Shown one piece after another: positions 36,983 through 46,115 of a DNA stretch of 64,000 nucleotides (positions are counted from its first letter, which is position 1; each line of letters opens with the position of its first letter). The notes below the pieces were generated by a model. It was given only the letters and a program-made list of their open reading frames with translations, had not been told where the DNA came from and made no database searches. Both the position numbers and the translations under genes were made by a program. Source of the stretch: Roseihalotalea indica (GTDB lineage: Bacteria > Bacteroidota > Bacteroidia > Cytophagales > Cyclobacteriaceae). The stretch is from contig NZ_JAINFL010000013.1 of assembly GCF_022458895.1 (NCBI RefSeq), positions 1 to 64,000 on the forward strand. The letters are read 5' to 3'.

Positions 36983-38809
36983 ATGGATTGGAAAGACGGT
37001 TTGAAGGGAGGTCCGTTTTCAGAGCAGCAGATCACTCAATTACTGAATGTGATGTCTGATCTGGATGCCGGACAACTGCAATGGTTGTGTGGTTATATGG
37101 CCGGAGCCAGTCAGGCGATCCGGCAGGAAAGTGCCGTCAAGGAAACCGGAAAATTCTCTCCTTGTCTGGTGGAAGAATCCGCTACTGACCCTGTTTGGGT
37201 AGTATACGGTACCCACACCGGAAACAGTGAACGGCTGGCTGAGTATACAGTGAAAAAGGCTCATGAATATGGCTTAAAAACCCAGGTTTCTGATATGGGC
37301 CGGTTTAAACCAAGAGATTTAAAAAAGATCAAAAATCTTTTGGTGATCGTTAGTACGCATGGCATCGGTGAGCCTCCGGTGCAGGCCGAAGCACTGCATG
37401 CTTTTCTCCATAGCAAGAAAGCCCCTCCGCTAAAGCAACTTGCCTATTCGGTACTTGCTTTGGGCGACACCAGCTATGCACATTTTTGCCAAACCGGTAA
37501 GGAGTTTGATCAGGCACTTGAGAAGCTGGGGGGTGAAAAAATTCATCCGCGGGTAGATTGTGATGTGGATTTTGAAGAAGAAGCCACCAAGTGGATAGAA
37601 GAGGCACTGAAGAAATTTCAGGCACCATTGCCAAGCCTATCCGCGCTTCAGGTAAACGGAACTAGTCCGGAGGTCGATCAAAGTACTAATAAAGCGGGTT
37701 ACAGTCGCAAAAAACCTTTTGAGGCTGCTGTTCTCGATAAGATAAACCTGAACGGAAGAGGCTCCCGAAAGGAAACCCTGCATTTTGAACTTTCGCTGGA
37801 AGGTTCCGGACTTACGTATCAGCCGGGCGATGCACTGGGCATATACGCCAATAACCCTTCTTACCTGATGGAAGAAGTGTTAACTGCTATGCAATTTTCC
37901 GGTACTGAAGAAGTCGAAACGTATCAGGGCCAAAAATCTCTCCAAGCGGCTCTCACCACCGATTATGAACTTACAGTACTTACCCCATTTACTTTAACCC
38001 GGTATGCCGAACTCAGCGGTAGCAGAAAGCTCTCAAAAGTGCTAGAGGATAACCAGGAAGTGCAAGCCTATCTGTATGGGCGGGATATTGTAGATTTGAT
38101 CCGGGAGGTACCTTGTAAGCTATCACCCCAACAACTGATTGCTGTTTTAAGGAAAAATACCCCTCGGATGTATTCTATCGCCTCTAGTCAGGATGCTTAC
38201 GAGGACGAAGTACACTTGCTGGTATCGGTGGTGCGGTATGAGGCTTTTGGACGGCGTAAACATGGGCAGTGTTCTTCTTTCCTGGCCGACCAGATTACGG
38301 AAGAAGAAAAGGTAAAAGTGTTTGTAGATCGTAATACCCGCTTTAAGCTGCCTCAGGATCACCAAACTCCGATTATTATGGTTGGACCGGGTACGGGGGT
38401 TGCTCCGTTTCGGGCTTTCATGCAGCAGCGGGAAATACAGGAAAGCCGGGGGAAATCATGGCTGTTTTTCGGAGATCAGCATTTTACGACGGATTTTCTG
38501 TATCAGACCGAATGGCAGCACTACCTAAAAGAAGGTATTCTCACCCGGGCAGACGTGGCCTTTTCCCGGGATCAGGAAGAAAAGCAGTATGTACAGCACC
38601 GCCTGATGGAAAGCGGTCGAGACGTGTTTCAGTGGCTGGAAGAAGGTGCGCACTTTTATGTGTGTGGTGATGCTCAGCGAATGGCCAAAGATGTACATAA
38701 AACCCTCCAGGAGATTGTAAAGGTACAAGGGGCGATGACTCGGGAGAAAGCCTCAGAATATGTAAAATATCTGCAAGTCTCGGATCGGTACCAGACAGAT
38801 GTATATTAA
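36983..38809 (+). CDS. cysJ: Sulfite reductase flavoprotein (alpha) subunit
   Basis: I start it at ATG 36983 (MDWKDGLKGG) rather than the TTG nine bases upstream; 608 residues is the expected size. Near the N-terminus a helical segment (LDAGQLQWLCGYMAGAS) precedes the flavodoxin domain (VVYGTHTGNSERLAEY, STHGIGEPPVQAEA, LGDTSYAHFCQTG). The FAD domain shows PRMYSIASSQ, and the NADPH domain GPGTGVAPFRAFMQQR, with a C-terminal aromatic (TDVY). It passes electrons from NADPH to the hemoprotein encoded next to it. Confidence 0.94.
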   Translation: MDWKDGLKGGPFSEQQITQLLNVMSDLDAGQLQWLCGYMAGASQAIRQESAVKETGKFSPCLVEESATDPVWVVYGTHTGNSERLAEYTVKKAHEYGLKTQVSDMGRFKPRDLKKIKNLLVIVSTHGIGEPPVQAEALHAFLHSKKAPPLKQLAYSVLALGDTSYAHFCQTGKEFDQALEKLGGEKIHPRVDCDVDFEEEATKWIEEALKKFQAPLPSLSALQVNGTSPEVDQSTNKAGYSRKKPFEAAVLDKINLNGRGSRKETLHFELSLEGSGLTYQPGDALGIYANNPSYLMEEVLTAMQFSGTEEVETYQGQKSLQAALTTDYELTVLTPFTLTRYAELSGSRKLSKVLEDNQEVQAYLYGRDIVDLIREVPCKLSPQQLIAVLRKNTPRMYSIASSQDAYEDEVHLLVSVVRYEAFGRRKHGQCSSFLADQITEEEKVKVFVDRNTRFKLPQDHQTPIIMVGPGTGVAPFRAFMQQREIQESRGKSWLFFGDQHFTTDFLYQTEWQHYLKEGILTRADVAFSRDQEEKQYVQHRLMESGRDVFQWLEEGAHFYVCGDAQRMAKDVHKTLQEIVKVQGAMTREKASEYVKYLQVSDRYQTDVY

Positions 38810-38825
38810 AAAATAATCTTACGTT

Positions 38826-40550
38826 ATGTTGGACGAAGAAGCAATACTGGAAGCAGAAAAGCTTTCGCAGGAAGAACTTATCAAAGAAAAAAGTAACTAC
38901 CTGCGGGGCACGATAACCGAGAGCCTCAGAGATCCATTGACCGGAGCTTTATCTCCCGATGATGTCAAACTCATTAAATTTCACGGCTCTTACCAGCAGC
39001 AGGACCGTGATCTGGAAAGCGAACGAAGGCGACAGAAGTTAGAGCCATTGTACCAGTTTATGGTGCGGGTAAGAGTTCCGGGAGGTATTACCACTTCTGA
39101 GCAATGGCTGGTATTGGATAAACTGGCTACCCAATACGGCAATGACACGCTGAAGCTCACCACCCGGCAGTCGTTTCAGTTTCACGGTATTCTGAAAAAC
39201 CATCTCAGGCCTACCTTACAAGTGGTGAACGAAACTCTCCTGAGTACCATTGCTACCTGCGGAGATGTAAATCGCAATGTGATGTGCAACCCCAATCCCT
39301 ATCAATCTGTAGTGCACGAGCAGGTATATGCCTATGCCCAACAGCTCAGCGAGCATCTCAAACCTAAAACGCTGGCGTATCATGAAATCTGGTTGGCCGG
39401 CACCCCGGTGGCCGGCACCCCGGTGGCCGACAATTCGTCAGTTAAAAAAAAGGTAGGAGGTACTCCCGAGGTTGAGCCGCTGTACCAAAACCGGTATTTA
39501 CCCCGGAAATTTAAAATAGCCTTAACCATACCTCCGCATAATGATATTGATGTGTTCGCCAATGATCTGGGTTTGATTGCTATTGAGGAAAATGGCAAAC
39601 TTAAAGGCTTTAACGTATGTGTCGGAGGTGGTCTGGGCAATACCTTAGAAAATAGCAGTACCTACCCCCGGTTGGCGGATATCATTGGCTTTATAGATAA
39701 GGAACAAGTTATAGAAGTGGCCGAAACGGTGATTGGCATTCAGCGGGACTACGGAAACCGCGAGAATAGGAAAAATGCCCGTCTAAAATATACGATTGAT
39801 ACCAGAGGATTAGACTGGTTTACCCAAGAGTTACATCAGCGCCTGGGCTGGGAATTGGAAAAAGCAGCCTCTTATTCTTTCAAAACTAACGGTGATGTTT
39901 ACGGCTGGCACAAAGGTATCAACGGAAAGTGGTTCCTGACCCTGTTTGTCGAGAACGGGAGGGTGAAAAATACCAAAGGCTATACTCTAAAAGAGGGACT
40001 CCGGGAAGTAGCCGCGCTCCATACCGGTGACTTCAGGCTTACTGGAAACCAAAACCTCATCATCGGCAATATTGAGGAAACAGAAAAAGAGAAGGTGGAA
40101 ACTATCTTAAAAAAACATGGCATTCTGGATAACCAAAAACAAACGGGGCTGCGACTGCACTCTATGGCCTGCGTGGCATTAAATACCTGCGGTCTGGCGT
40201 TTGCAGAAGCCGAACGCTACCTTCCTTCCCTCATTGATAAGCTGGACGAAGTAATGCAGACAAACGGGCTGGAGAAAGAGGCGATTAATATTCGTATGAC
40301 CGGCTGTCCCAATGGATGTGCTCGCTCCTATCTAGGAGAAATTGGTTTTGTAGGGCGAGCTGTAGGCCAGTACAATCTGTATCTGGGAGCCAGCCATGAA
40401 GGCGATCGACTGAACACCCTGTATAAAGAAATGCTTTCTGAGGAGGAGATTCTTTCAACACTAACACCTATCCTTAAGGATTTTGGGAAGGATAGGAAAA
40501 AAGGAGAGCATTTCGGGGATTTTGTGCTTCGAAGAGGATATATAAAATAA
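38826..40550 (+). CDS. cysI: Sulfite reductase hemoprotein (beta) subunit
   Basis: This is a 574-residue siroheme enzyme. It carries both ferredoxin-like repeats and the four cysteines of the 4Fe-4S/siroheme site in ACVALNTCGLAFAEAERYL and TGCPNGCARSYLGEIG. Substrate-binding arginines lie in LTTRQSFQFHG. With CysJ it reduces sulfite to sulfide by six electrons. An unusual loop between the first and second halves carries a tandem AGTPV repeat (nucleotides 39396-39425). A strong hairpin terminator follows. Confidence 0.95.
   Translation: MLDEEAILEAEKLSQEELIKEKSNYLRGTITESLRDPLTGALSPDDVKLIKFHGSYQQQDRDLESERRRQKLEPLYQFMVRVRVPGGITTSEQWLVLDKLATQYGNDTLKLTTRQSFQFHGILKNHLRPTLQVVNETLLSTIATCGDVNRNVMCNPNPYQSVVHEQVYAYAQQLSEHLKPKTLAYHEIWLAGTPVAGTPVADNSSVKKKVGGTPEVEPLYQNRYLPRKFKIALTIPPHNDIDVFANDLGLIAIEENGKLKGFNVCVGGGLGNTLENSSTYPRLADIIGFIDKEQVIEVAETVIGIQRDYGNRENRKNARLKYTIDTRGLDWFTQELHQRLGWELEKAASYSFKTNGDVYGWHKGINGKWFLTLFVENGRVKNTKGYTLKEGLREVAALHTGDFRLTGNQNLIIGNIEETEKEKVETILKKHGILDNQKQTGLRLHSMACVALNTCGLAFAEAERYLPSLIDKLDEVMQTNGLEKEAINIRMTGCPNGCARSYLGEIGFVGRAVGQYNLYLGASHEGDRLNTLYKEMLSEEEILSTLTPILKDFGKDRKKGEHFGDFVLRRGYIK
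39396..39425 (+). repeat. In-frame 15-bp tandem repeat within cysI
   Basis: Two exact copies of GCCGGCACCCCGGTG (39396-39410, 39411-39425) encode AGTPV-AGTPV in a surface loop that ends before the conserved YLPRKFKI. The unit is more GC-rich than its surroundings, and a related GGTPE occurs a little downstream. Being in frame, it lengthens the loop without breaking the enzyme. Confidence 0.85.
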
Positions 40551-40640
40551 AATTACTAGATAGAAAAGTAAAGCAGTAGAAGTATTATCAATAGTATTTG
40601 ACGTTATTATTAGTCTCTCTGCATAATATTTTATAATAAA

Positions 40641-40663
40641 GGCCGGAACGATAAGTTCCGGCC
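40641..40663. terminator. Bidirectional terminator between cysI and PepSY-like gene
   Basis: GGCCGGAAC (40641-40649) and GTTCCGGCC (40655-40663) form a perfect 9-bp stem with loop GATAA. The A-rich stretch before it and the position between two converging genes fit a terminator used from both sides. Confidence 0.85.
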
Positions 40664-40694
40664 TATCTGATAATATCAATGAAGAGTATGATAT

Positions 40695-41141
40695 CTAGTT
40701 CCAGTAACTGATATCATCTCGAAGTTCGCCTGTTTCAGAAAAAACTTTTTCTTGATCACTCAGAAATTTCTCCAACTCTACCTGATAATAGATTTCGCCA
40801 TCTTTCATCAGCTTTTCAGCATCGTCCACTTTATAATCCGAAAAGTCATTCTGGATCGCCGTCAGTACTTCGGCAGGCAATTCGCTTTCCTCAATTTCTT
40901 GCTTATGACTGATTATCTTACCGGAAGTGTCAAGTAAAGCATGGTAATCAGTGTCGTTCACTTCAAATTCAGCTTCGTAATGATTATCCTTCAATTCCCA
41001 CTCCACATCAGTAGCATCAGCAAATTCTACCTTAAAAGCGTCTTTTACTACATTCGGCACCGCCGAAGGATCAATATCTTTCTGTCCATAAGAAACTAGT
41101 GAAAAAGCAGAGAGCATTAGAGTCAATGCAAAAAATCTCAT
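40695..41141 (-). CDS. Periplasmic PepSY-like protein
   Basis: This is a 148-residue exported protein, with the signal ending near VSYGQ. The mature part has two PepSY-like (DUF2874) units: VVKDAFKVEFADATDVEWELKD with HYEAEFEV, and AEVLTAIQNDFSDYKVDDAEK with IYYQVELEK. These acidic, small periplasmic proteins are common in Bacteroidota; their function is not established, though the fold resembles beta-lactamase-inhibitor-like proteins. Confidence 0.85.
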   Translation of the reverse strand: MRFFALTLMLSAFSLVSYGQKDIDPSAVPNVVKDAFKVEFADATDVEWELKDNHYEAEFEVNDTDYHALLDTSGKIISHKQEIEESELPAEVLTAIQNDFSDYKVDDAEKLMKDGEIYYQVELEKFLSDQEKVFSETGELRDDISYWN

Positions 41142-41463
41142 AGTATATTATTTTAAAACTAAACAATAATTTATTTCATTACTAGATTGACTAGTAACTA
41201 TATAACATTAAACTTTATGTAATGTTCTTACTGAATTGTAGTGTGAGAGTAGATATGATAACAACAGTCCCTATTTTTGGATACCTAAAATTACGACACA
41301 CTGATCGTTTTTAAGTATAAATACGGGTACTTGTTTCTACCGATTTGTTGCGATTTTTCTTGGTGACAATTCTTCATTTACATGCGGAAAATACGTAGTA
41401 TGCGAGAGGCTGGAATAGACTATTATATGTTCACTTATTCCGAATAATAAACTTTCCGGCTGT
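41142..41463. other. Intergenic region upstream of the PepSY-like gene
   Basis: This is about 320 bases of AT-rich DNA with no gene I can support. It should contain the promoter of the PepSY-like gene on the left and the 3' end of the antiporter mRNA on the right. No clear promoter boxes or terminator hairpin were found. Confidence 0.4.
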
Positions 41464-43449
41464 TTATCCTTTGATTATTTCATGGAAGCGCGCAATATCC
41501 TTGGGGGTGCCAGCTAGAAATAAGATATCATTCTGCCGAATAGTGGTATCTGCTTTAATATGCGACAGGTAATCATCGTTGCGCTGAATAGCTAGCACGT
41601 TGACCCCAAAACGGGAGCGAATTTCTGACTCGCTTATGGTGCGTTCTACCACTTCTTGATTGCTGTTTTGTACCCGCAACGATGCAATATTCATATTAGG
41701 TAAGGTAACAGGGGCAATACCTTTGTATGACATTTCGCGGGGACGCAGCATTTCGTAATTGTCTGAACGGATGTTCTGTACAAAATGCTCAATTTCGTCT
41801 TGAGGCACCAAATACTGATGCAGTAATCGAGAAAAAATTTCTACTGAGGTTTCAAACTCTTCGGGTATTACTTCACTAGCTCCCAATCGCAGTTGCTCGG
41901 CTACCTCATGTACAAAGCGAGTGCGTACGATCACGTGAACCGTCAGACAGATAGAACGAATGCTGGAAATCACCGCTCGGGTAGCGGATGGGTCAGAGAT
42001 GGCCACAATCGCTACCCTGGCTCGGTAAACATGCACGTGCTCTAAGATGAAGTGTTGTGTGGCATCACCAAATAGTATTGGCTCACCCTTGGCTCGTTCT
42101 CGTTGTACTGTATCGGCATTTACTTCGATGATAACATAGGGAATATTCGCAAAGCGAGCAGCTTGTGCTACATTACGCCCATTAACCCCGTAACCAATAA
42201 TGATTGTATGATTTTCATAGGGTTTCGTCTGCGCTTCGGTTAGGTTAGAAGGCATTCCCCCGGGCTTAGATATCTTTTTTAGTATGTTACTCTTGATAAA
42301 CAAGCCGGATATTGCTTCTGAGTATTGAATGACGAAGGGAGTGAGTACCATTGATAAAATAGAAAGCGACAAAAAGTACTGGTAAACTTCTTCAGACATT
42401 AGCCCATAGTCCATGCCTACCTTCGAGAGAATAAATGCAAACTCCCCTATCTGAAATAGACTAAGGCCAGTCAACAGGGCGGTGCGAAGCGGGTAACGGA
42501 GCAGCAGGGCTACAGCACCAACAATGAGGGCTTTAACAAGTATCACTAGCACCAGCATCCCCAACACCATAAGCAGGTGATCAATCAAAAATGATATGTC
42601 CAGCAGCATACCAATCGATACAAAAAAGAAGCTGGTAAAAATCTCTCGGAACGGTATCACCAGGCTTGTGGCTTGGTAGCTGTAGTCGGATTCTGAGATT
42701 ACCAGGCCGGCCAGAAAAGCGCCTAGGGCAAGTGATAAGCCTAAGCTAGAAGTGACCCAAGCCACGGCAAAGCAGATCACTACTACGAATAGGATGAACA
42801 GCTCGCGGCTACGGGTTTTGGCCACCTCATGCAACAGGTACGGAACCAAATAACGCGCACCGAACAAGACGATAACCACCACTGTCCCCGTCTTAAGCAG
42901 CATTTCCCCTACTACAAGCCACACGTTACCGGTCTGACCAGACAATACTGGCGTGAGCAGCACCATCGGCACCACGATGATATCCTGAAAGATCAGAATA
43001 GCCAGTGCGATTTTACCGTGGGGAGCGTTAATTTCGCTACGTTCCTGTAGTAGCTTAAGCACAATGGCAGTACTGCTGAGTGAAAATACAAATCCAATAA
43101 AGATAGCCGCATTGAGCGCATAGCCGGTGCTGATAGCGACCAAGGTAGTCACGAAGATGGTTAGCCCTACTTGTGCTGCTCCACCAATAAAAACACTGTT
43201 CTTAATAGCGGTCAGATTCTTAAGCGAAAACTCCATGCCGATAACGAATAGCAGTAGAATGACTCCGATCTCGGCCATGACCCCTACCTCATGCGAGACG
43301 GTGATCAGACCCAGTGCGTAGGGGCCTACAAGGGCGCCTGTCATCAAATAGCCCAGAATGGTGGGCAGTTTCATCCGTTGGAAAAGATAGATTACTATCA
43401 CTGAAGCACCCAGAATGATAACGATGTCGGTCAATATGGGGATTTCCAT
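41464..43449 (-). CDS. CPA2 monovalent cation:proton antiporter with TrkA domains (KefB/YbaL-like)
   Basis: This is a 661-residue inner-membrane protein. The first about 380 residues hold the Na/H-exchanger membrane core (PTILGYLMTGALVGPY, FSLSSTAIVLKLLQERSE, GLSLALGAFLAGLVISESDY). A TrkA-N/RCK nucleotide-binding domain follows (HTIIIGYGVNGRNVAQAARFA, ILFGDATQHFILEH), then TrkA-C (SLRVQNSNQEVVERTISE). It exchanges potassium or sodium for protons under nucleotide control. It is divergent from nhaA with a 231-base gap between them, suggesting joint ion and pH control. Confidence 0.92.
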   Translation of the reverse strand: MEIPILTDIVIILGASVIVIYLFQRMKLPTILGYLMTGALVGPYALGLITVSHEVGVMAEIGVILLLFVIGMEFSLKNLTAIKNSVFIGGAAQVGLTIFVTTLVAISTGYALNAAIFIGFVFSLSSTAIVLKLLQERSEINAPHGKIALAILIFQDIIVVPMVLLTPVLSGQTGNVWLVVGEMLLKTGTVVVIVLFGARYLVPYLLHEVAKTRSRELFILFVVVICFAVAWVTSSLGLSLALGAFLAGLVISESDYSYQATSLVIPFREIFTSFFFVSIGMLLDISFLIDHLLMVLGMLVLVILVKALIVGAVALLLRYPLRTALLTGLSLFQIGEFAFILSKVGMDYGLMSEEVYQYFLSLSILSMVLTPFVIQYSEAISGLFIKSNILKKISKPGGMPSNLTEAQTKPYENHTIIIGYGVNGRNVAQAARFANIPYVIIEVNADTVQRERAKGEPILFGDATQHFILEHVHVYRARVAIVAISDPSATRAVISSIRSICLTVHVIVRTRFVHEVAEQLRLGASEVIPEEFETSVEIFSRLLHQYLVPQDEIEHFVQNIRSDNYEMLRPREMSYKGIAPVTLPNMNIASLRVQNSNQEVVERTISESEIRSRFGVNVLAIQRNDDYLSHIKADTTIRQNDILFLAGTPKDIARFHEIIKG

Positions 43450-43680
43450 AGCATAATCGGGTTATAAACGAAGGTAAGGCGATTTCCCGTCAGTCCGCTG
43501 AATAATTTAGTCAATTCTGTTGCCCCAAAGCCGCCTAATGATGATAAGTTCTAAAGTTACCAAAAAAGCTAGGGATACAGGTTGATCAACAAAATATCTA
43601 AAACAAGTTAGGTTTAGATTGCACTGAAACCCTAAAACTGGCAGAGCCGTTAGTAACAATTCCTGATAAAACCCTCTACT

Positions 43681-45018
43681 ATGCAACGTGAACCTATTGA
43701 CCGGGTACTAGTCCCGACCTATCGTTTTCTTCAGCAAGACTCAGCCTCCGGTACCGTTTTGATCGTAGCTGTCGTCATTGCGCTCGTTTGGGCCAACTTT
43801 GGTGGCGACTCGTACATTAATCTGTTGCATACCGAATTTACTGTAGGCTTCCCCGGCTGGTCGTTGACTAAAAGCATCCACCACTGGATCAACGATGGTC
43901 TGATGACGGTTTTTTTCTTCTCTATTGGTCTGGAGATCAAGCAGGAAATCCTAACTGGAGAGCTATCTACGGTGAAGAAAGCGACGTTGCCAATGGTGGC
44001 CGCTATCGGCGGAATGGTAGTTCCCGCACTGGTCTTCGTACTGCTTACCTACGGAAAGCCCGGCAGCCACGGTTGGGGCATTCCAATGGCCACCGACATT
44101 GCTTTCGCGCTGGGACTGTTATCATTTATCTCTCGGCAAGTACCCACCTCTCTCAAAGTGTTCCTGACGGCCCTGGCGGTAGTTGACGATCTGGGGGCAG
44201 TGCTGGTGATTGCCCTGTTTTACACGGATGGCATAGTGGTGAGCGAATTGGGAATAGCGGTGTTATTTATGGGTGCGATGTTTCTGGCCAACTATCTGGG
44301 GTTCCGACGAAGCTGGGTTTACCTCACAATCGGTACCCTGGGGCTGTGGTACGCCGTACTACTTTCCGGAGTGCACGCTACCATCGCCGGTGTGCTAGCT
44401 GCCATTGCTATCCCGGTACGCACCCGTATCAGCGAGCATGACTTTACCCAACAAATGCAGAAGCTAATAGACCGCTTTACCAAGAGTCCTGTTGGAGCGG
44501 GTAATTTTCTTTCCAGTGAACAGACTCACATTATTGACAAAATGGATAGCCTCACCGAACGAGCCCAAACACCTTTACAACGCTTTGAGCATCAGTTGGC
44601 CCCACTGATATCCTTCGTTATTATGCCTGTTTTTGCACTGGCTAACGCCGGAGTGGTCATTGAGGGCAACCTGCTAGATATCATCACTCAGCCAGTTTGT
44701 TACGGCATTATTGCCGGGCTGCTGATTGGAAAGTTGGTAGGTATTTTTAGTTTTTCGCGGTTGGCTGTCCGTCTGGGCGGCGGACAGTTGCCGAAGAACA
44801 GCAATTGGTCTCAATTAGCAGGAATTTCTGTCTTTGGGGGTATCGGCTTCACGATGTCGCTGTTTATCGCCGAATTAGCTTTTGTCGATGCGGTATTGTT
44901 ACGTAATGCTAAAATTGGTATTCTTATTGCCTCTGTCATCGCCTCGATAGGTGCCCTAACTTATTTCAAAGTGTTCCTGCGTAACCGGCAACCTACCGAG
45001 AAAAAGCATTTGGCTTGA
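43681..45018 (+). CDS. nhaA: Na+/H+ antiporter NhaA
   Basis: This is a 445-residue inner-membrane antiporter. The ion-binding Asp pair is in VVDDLGAVLVIALFYT, and the further Asp is in IPMATDIAFALG. The amphipathic start (QDSASGTVLIVAVVIALVWANF) and DGLMTVFFFSIGLEIKQEIL are also typical. It exports sodium in exchange for two protons and protects against salt and alkaline pH. Confidence 0.95.
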   Translation: MQREPIDRVLVPTYRFLQQDSASGTVLIVAVVIALVWANFGGDSYINLLHTEFTVGFPGWSLTKSIHHWINDGLMTVFFFSIGLEIKQEILTGELSTVKKATLPMVAAIGGMVVPALVFVLLTYGKPGSHGWGIPMATDIAFALGLLSFISRQVPTSLKVFLTALAVVDDLGAVLVIALFYTDGIVVSELGIAVLFMGAMFLANYLGFRRSWVYLTIGTLGLWYAVLLSGVHATIAGVLAAIAIPVRTRISEHDFTQQMQKLIDRFTKSPVGAGNFLSSEQTHIIDKMDSLTERAQTPLQRFEHQLAPLISFVIMPVFALANAGVVIEGNLLDIITQPVCYGIIAGLLIGKLVGIFSFSRLAVRLGGGQLPKNSNWSQLAGISVFGGIGFTMSLFIAELAFVDAVLLRNAKIGILIASVIASIGALTYFKVFLRNRQPTEKKHLA

Positions 45019-45078
45019 ACAGAAAGCCAGGTTGTTTAGTACTTAAAGGTATTTATTGCCTGACCTCAATGTAATAGT

Positions 45079-45358
45079 ATGAGGAAGTTCAAACGATTTA
45101 TTAAGGAGAAGCTACTCACCGCCCTCGGCATTATTCTCTTACTTGCCGGGGGGTAGCCTTTTATTTTAAAGCCCCTATTTTAGGAGTGCTCGCCTCCGCT
45201 TACCTTATCTTTTTTCTTTCCAAAAAAGTAGTGGACATACATTTTACTCGTTCGTTTGAGAATTTCATTATGATTTTCTTAATACTGCGTAATTTTTTAG
45301 GCGGCGATGTAGGATTCTACGATACAGTGCCATGGTGGGACGAGATGCTTCACTTTTG
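45079..45358 (+). pseudogene. YjdF/DUF2238-like membrane protein, frameshifted and truncated
   Basis: The gene starts MRKFKRFIKEKLLTALGIILLLAG, then a run of six G at 45148-45153 throws the frame into a stop. In the next frame the protein continues naturally (VAFYFKAPILGVLASAYLIFFLSK, then GFYDTVPWWDEMLHF), and it ends abruptly after the family-typical WWDEMLHF segment. The G run is a plausible slippage site, but the missing C-terminus shows that the gene is dead. Confidence 0.65.
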
Positions 45359-45756
45359 AAGATCATTTACCAACTGCCTGGCATGGCGCATCCTTACTGT
45401 TTGGAACCGCGCTTTCAGTAGCTCTAGCTGAGGCGTTTAGTGATAGTATCAGCCTAACGATTGCTGGAAAGAAGCGGCTGGATCGGCAGGAGACACGTGC
45501 CATCTGGCGCGAAACTCGCCCCGTGTTGATGGCAGCTTATTTACCTCTTGTAATGGTGGTACTGACCAGGATAGGATTGTTTTCAGCATCCATGGCGGTA
45601 AGGTTGGCTGAATGCATCATTTATGTAAGGCTGTTTATTTATGGGCTTCGGATTGTCTACCTATTGCATGGCCCAAAGTTACGCATGTTTTTAGCTGGAT
45701 TATTCACCCTGAGAATGGGAAGCTTGATTGGGCTGATCAAGCTACTATTTCATTAG
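45359..45756 (+). pseudogene. Integral membrane protein, N-terminally truncated remnant
   Basis: Read from 45359 as EDHLPTAWHGASLLFGTALSV, then LAEAFSDSISLTIAGKKRL, and continuing through three hydrophobic segments (PVLMAAYLPLVMVVLTRIGLF, AECIIYVRLFIYGLRIVYLL, MFLAGLFTLRMGSLIGLIKLL) to a stop at 45754. No start codon fits the beginning of the similarity. I do not recognise the family with certainty. It is fused to the end of the preceding broken gene, marking a deletion junction near 45358. Confidence 0.55.
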
Positions 45757-46106
45757 AATATTCTATGGATAAAAATTATACATTGCTCCAAAAATAATTA
45801 CGAACTTCCACTGCCTACACTGAAATAACTTTTATGCTTCTGTTTGGTTTAGCTCAAGTGTAGAGGTTATGCTGTTTTAAACTTGAATATTCTGAAAAGC
45901 CCCTTTACCAAGAAGACAATTGAAAAACATACGCTTTCGGTAACCGTTTCGTGTGGATAAGGGCAATTCGTATTCGGTGGAAGAGCCGGGCTTGCACACC
46001 GCTATATTCTTCAGTACGGACTGGAAAAAACAGGAAGTAATATGCCTGAGAAGATACTGTTCTTACCCAACGAAGTGCCTGAAAAATTAAATTAATCAGA
46101 TCAAAC
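45757..46106. other. Gene-free stretch before glutaminase
   Basis: This contains no intact gene. An open stretch at about 45956-46085 (reading KGNSYSVEEPGLHTAIFFSTDW) ends in a stop shortly before the glutaminase and may be another remnant; no family can be given. Confidence 0.35.
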
Positions 46107-46115
46107 TTGTACCCA

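Noticed and set aside
39396..39425. cysI repeat as a sign of a broken gene
   Set aside because: The repeat is a multiple of three, the frame continues, and all cofactor cysteines are present downstream.
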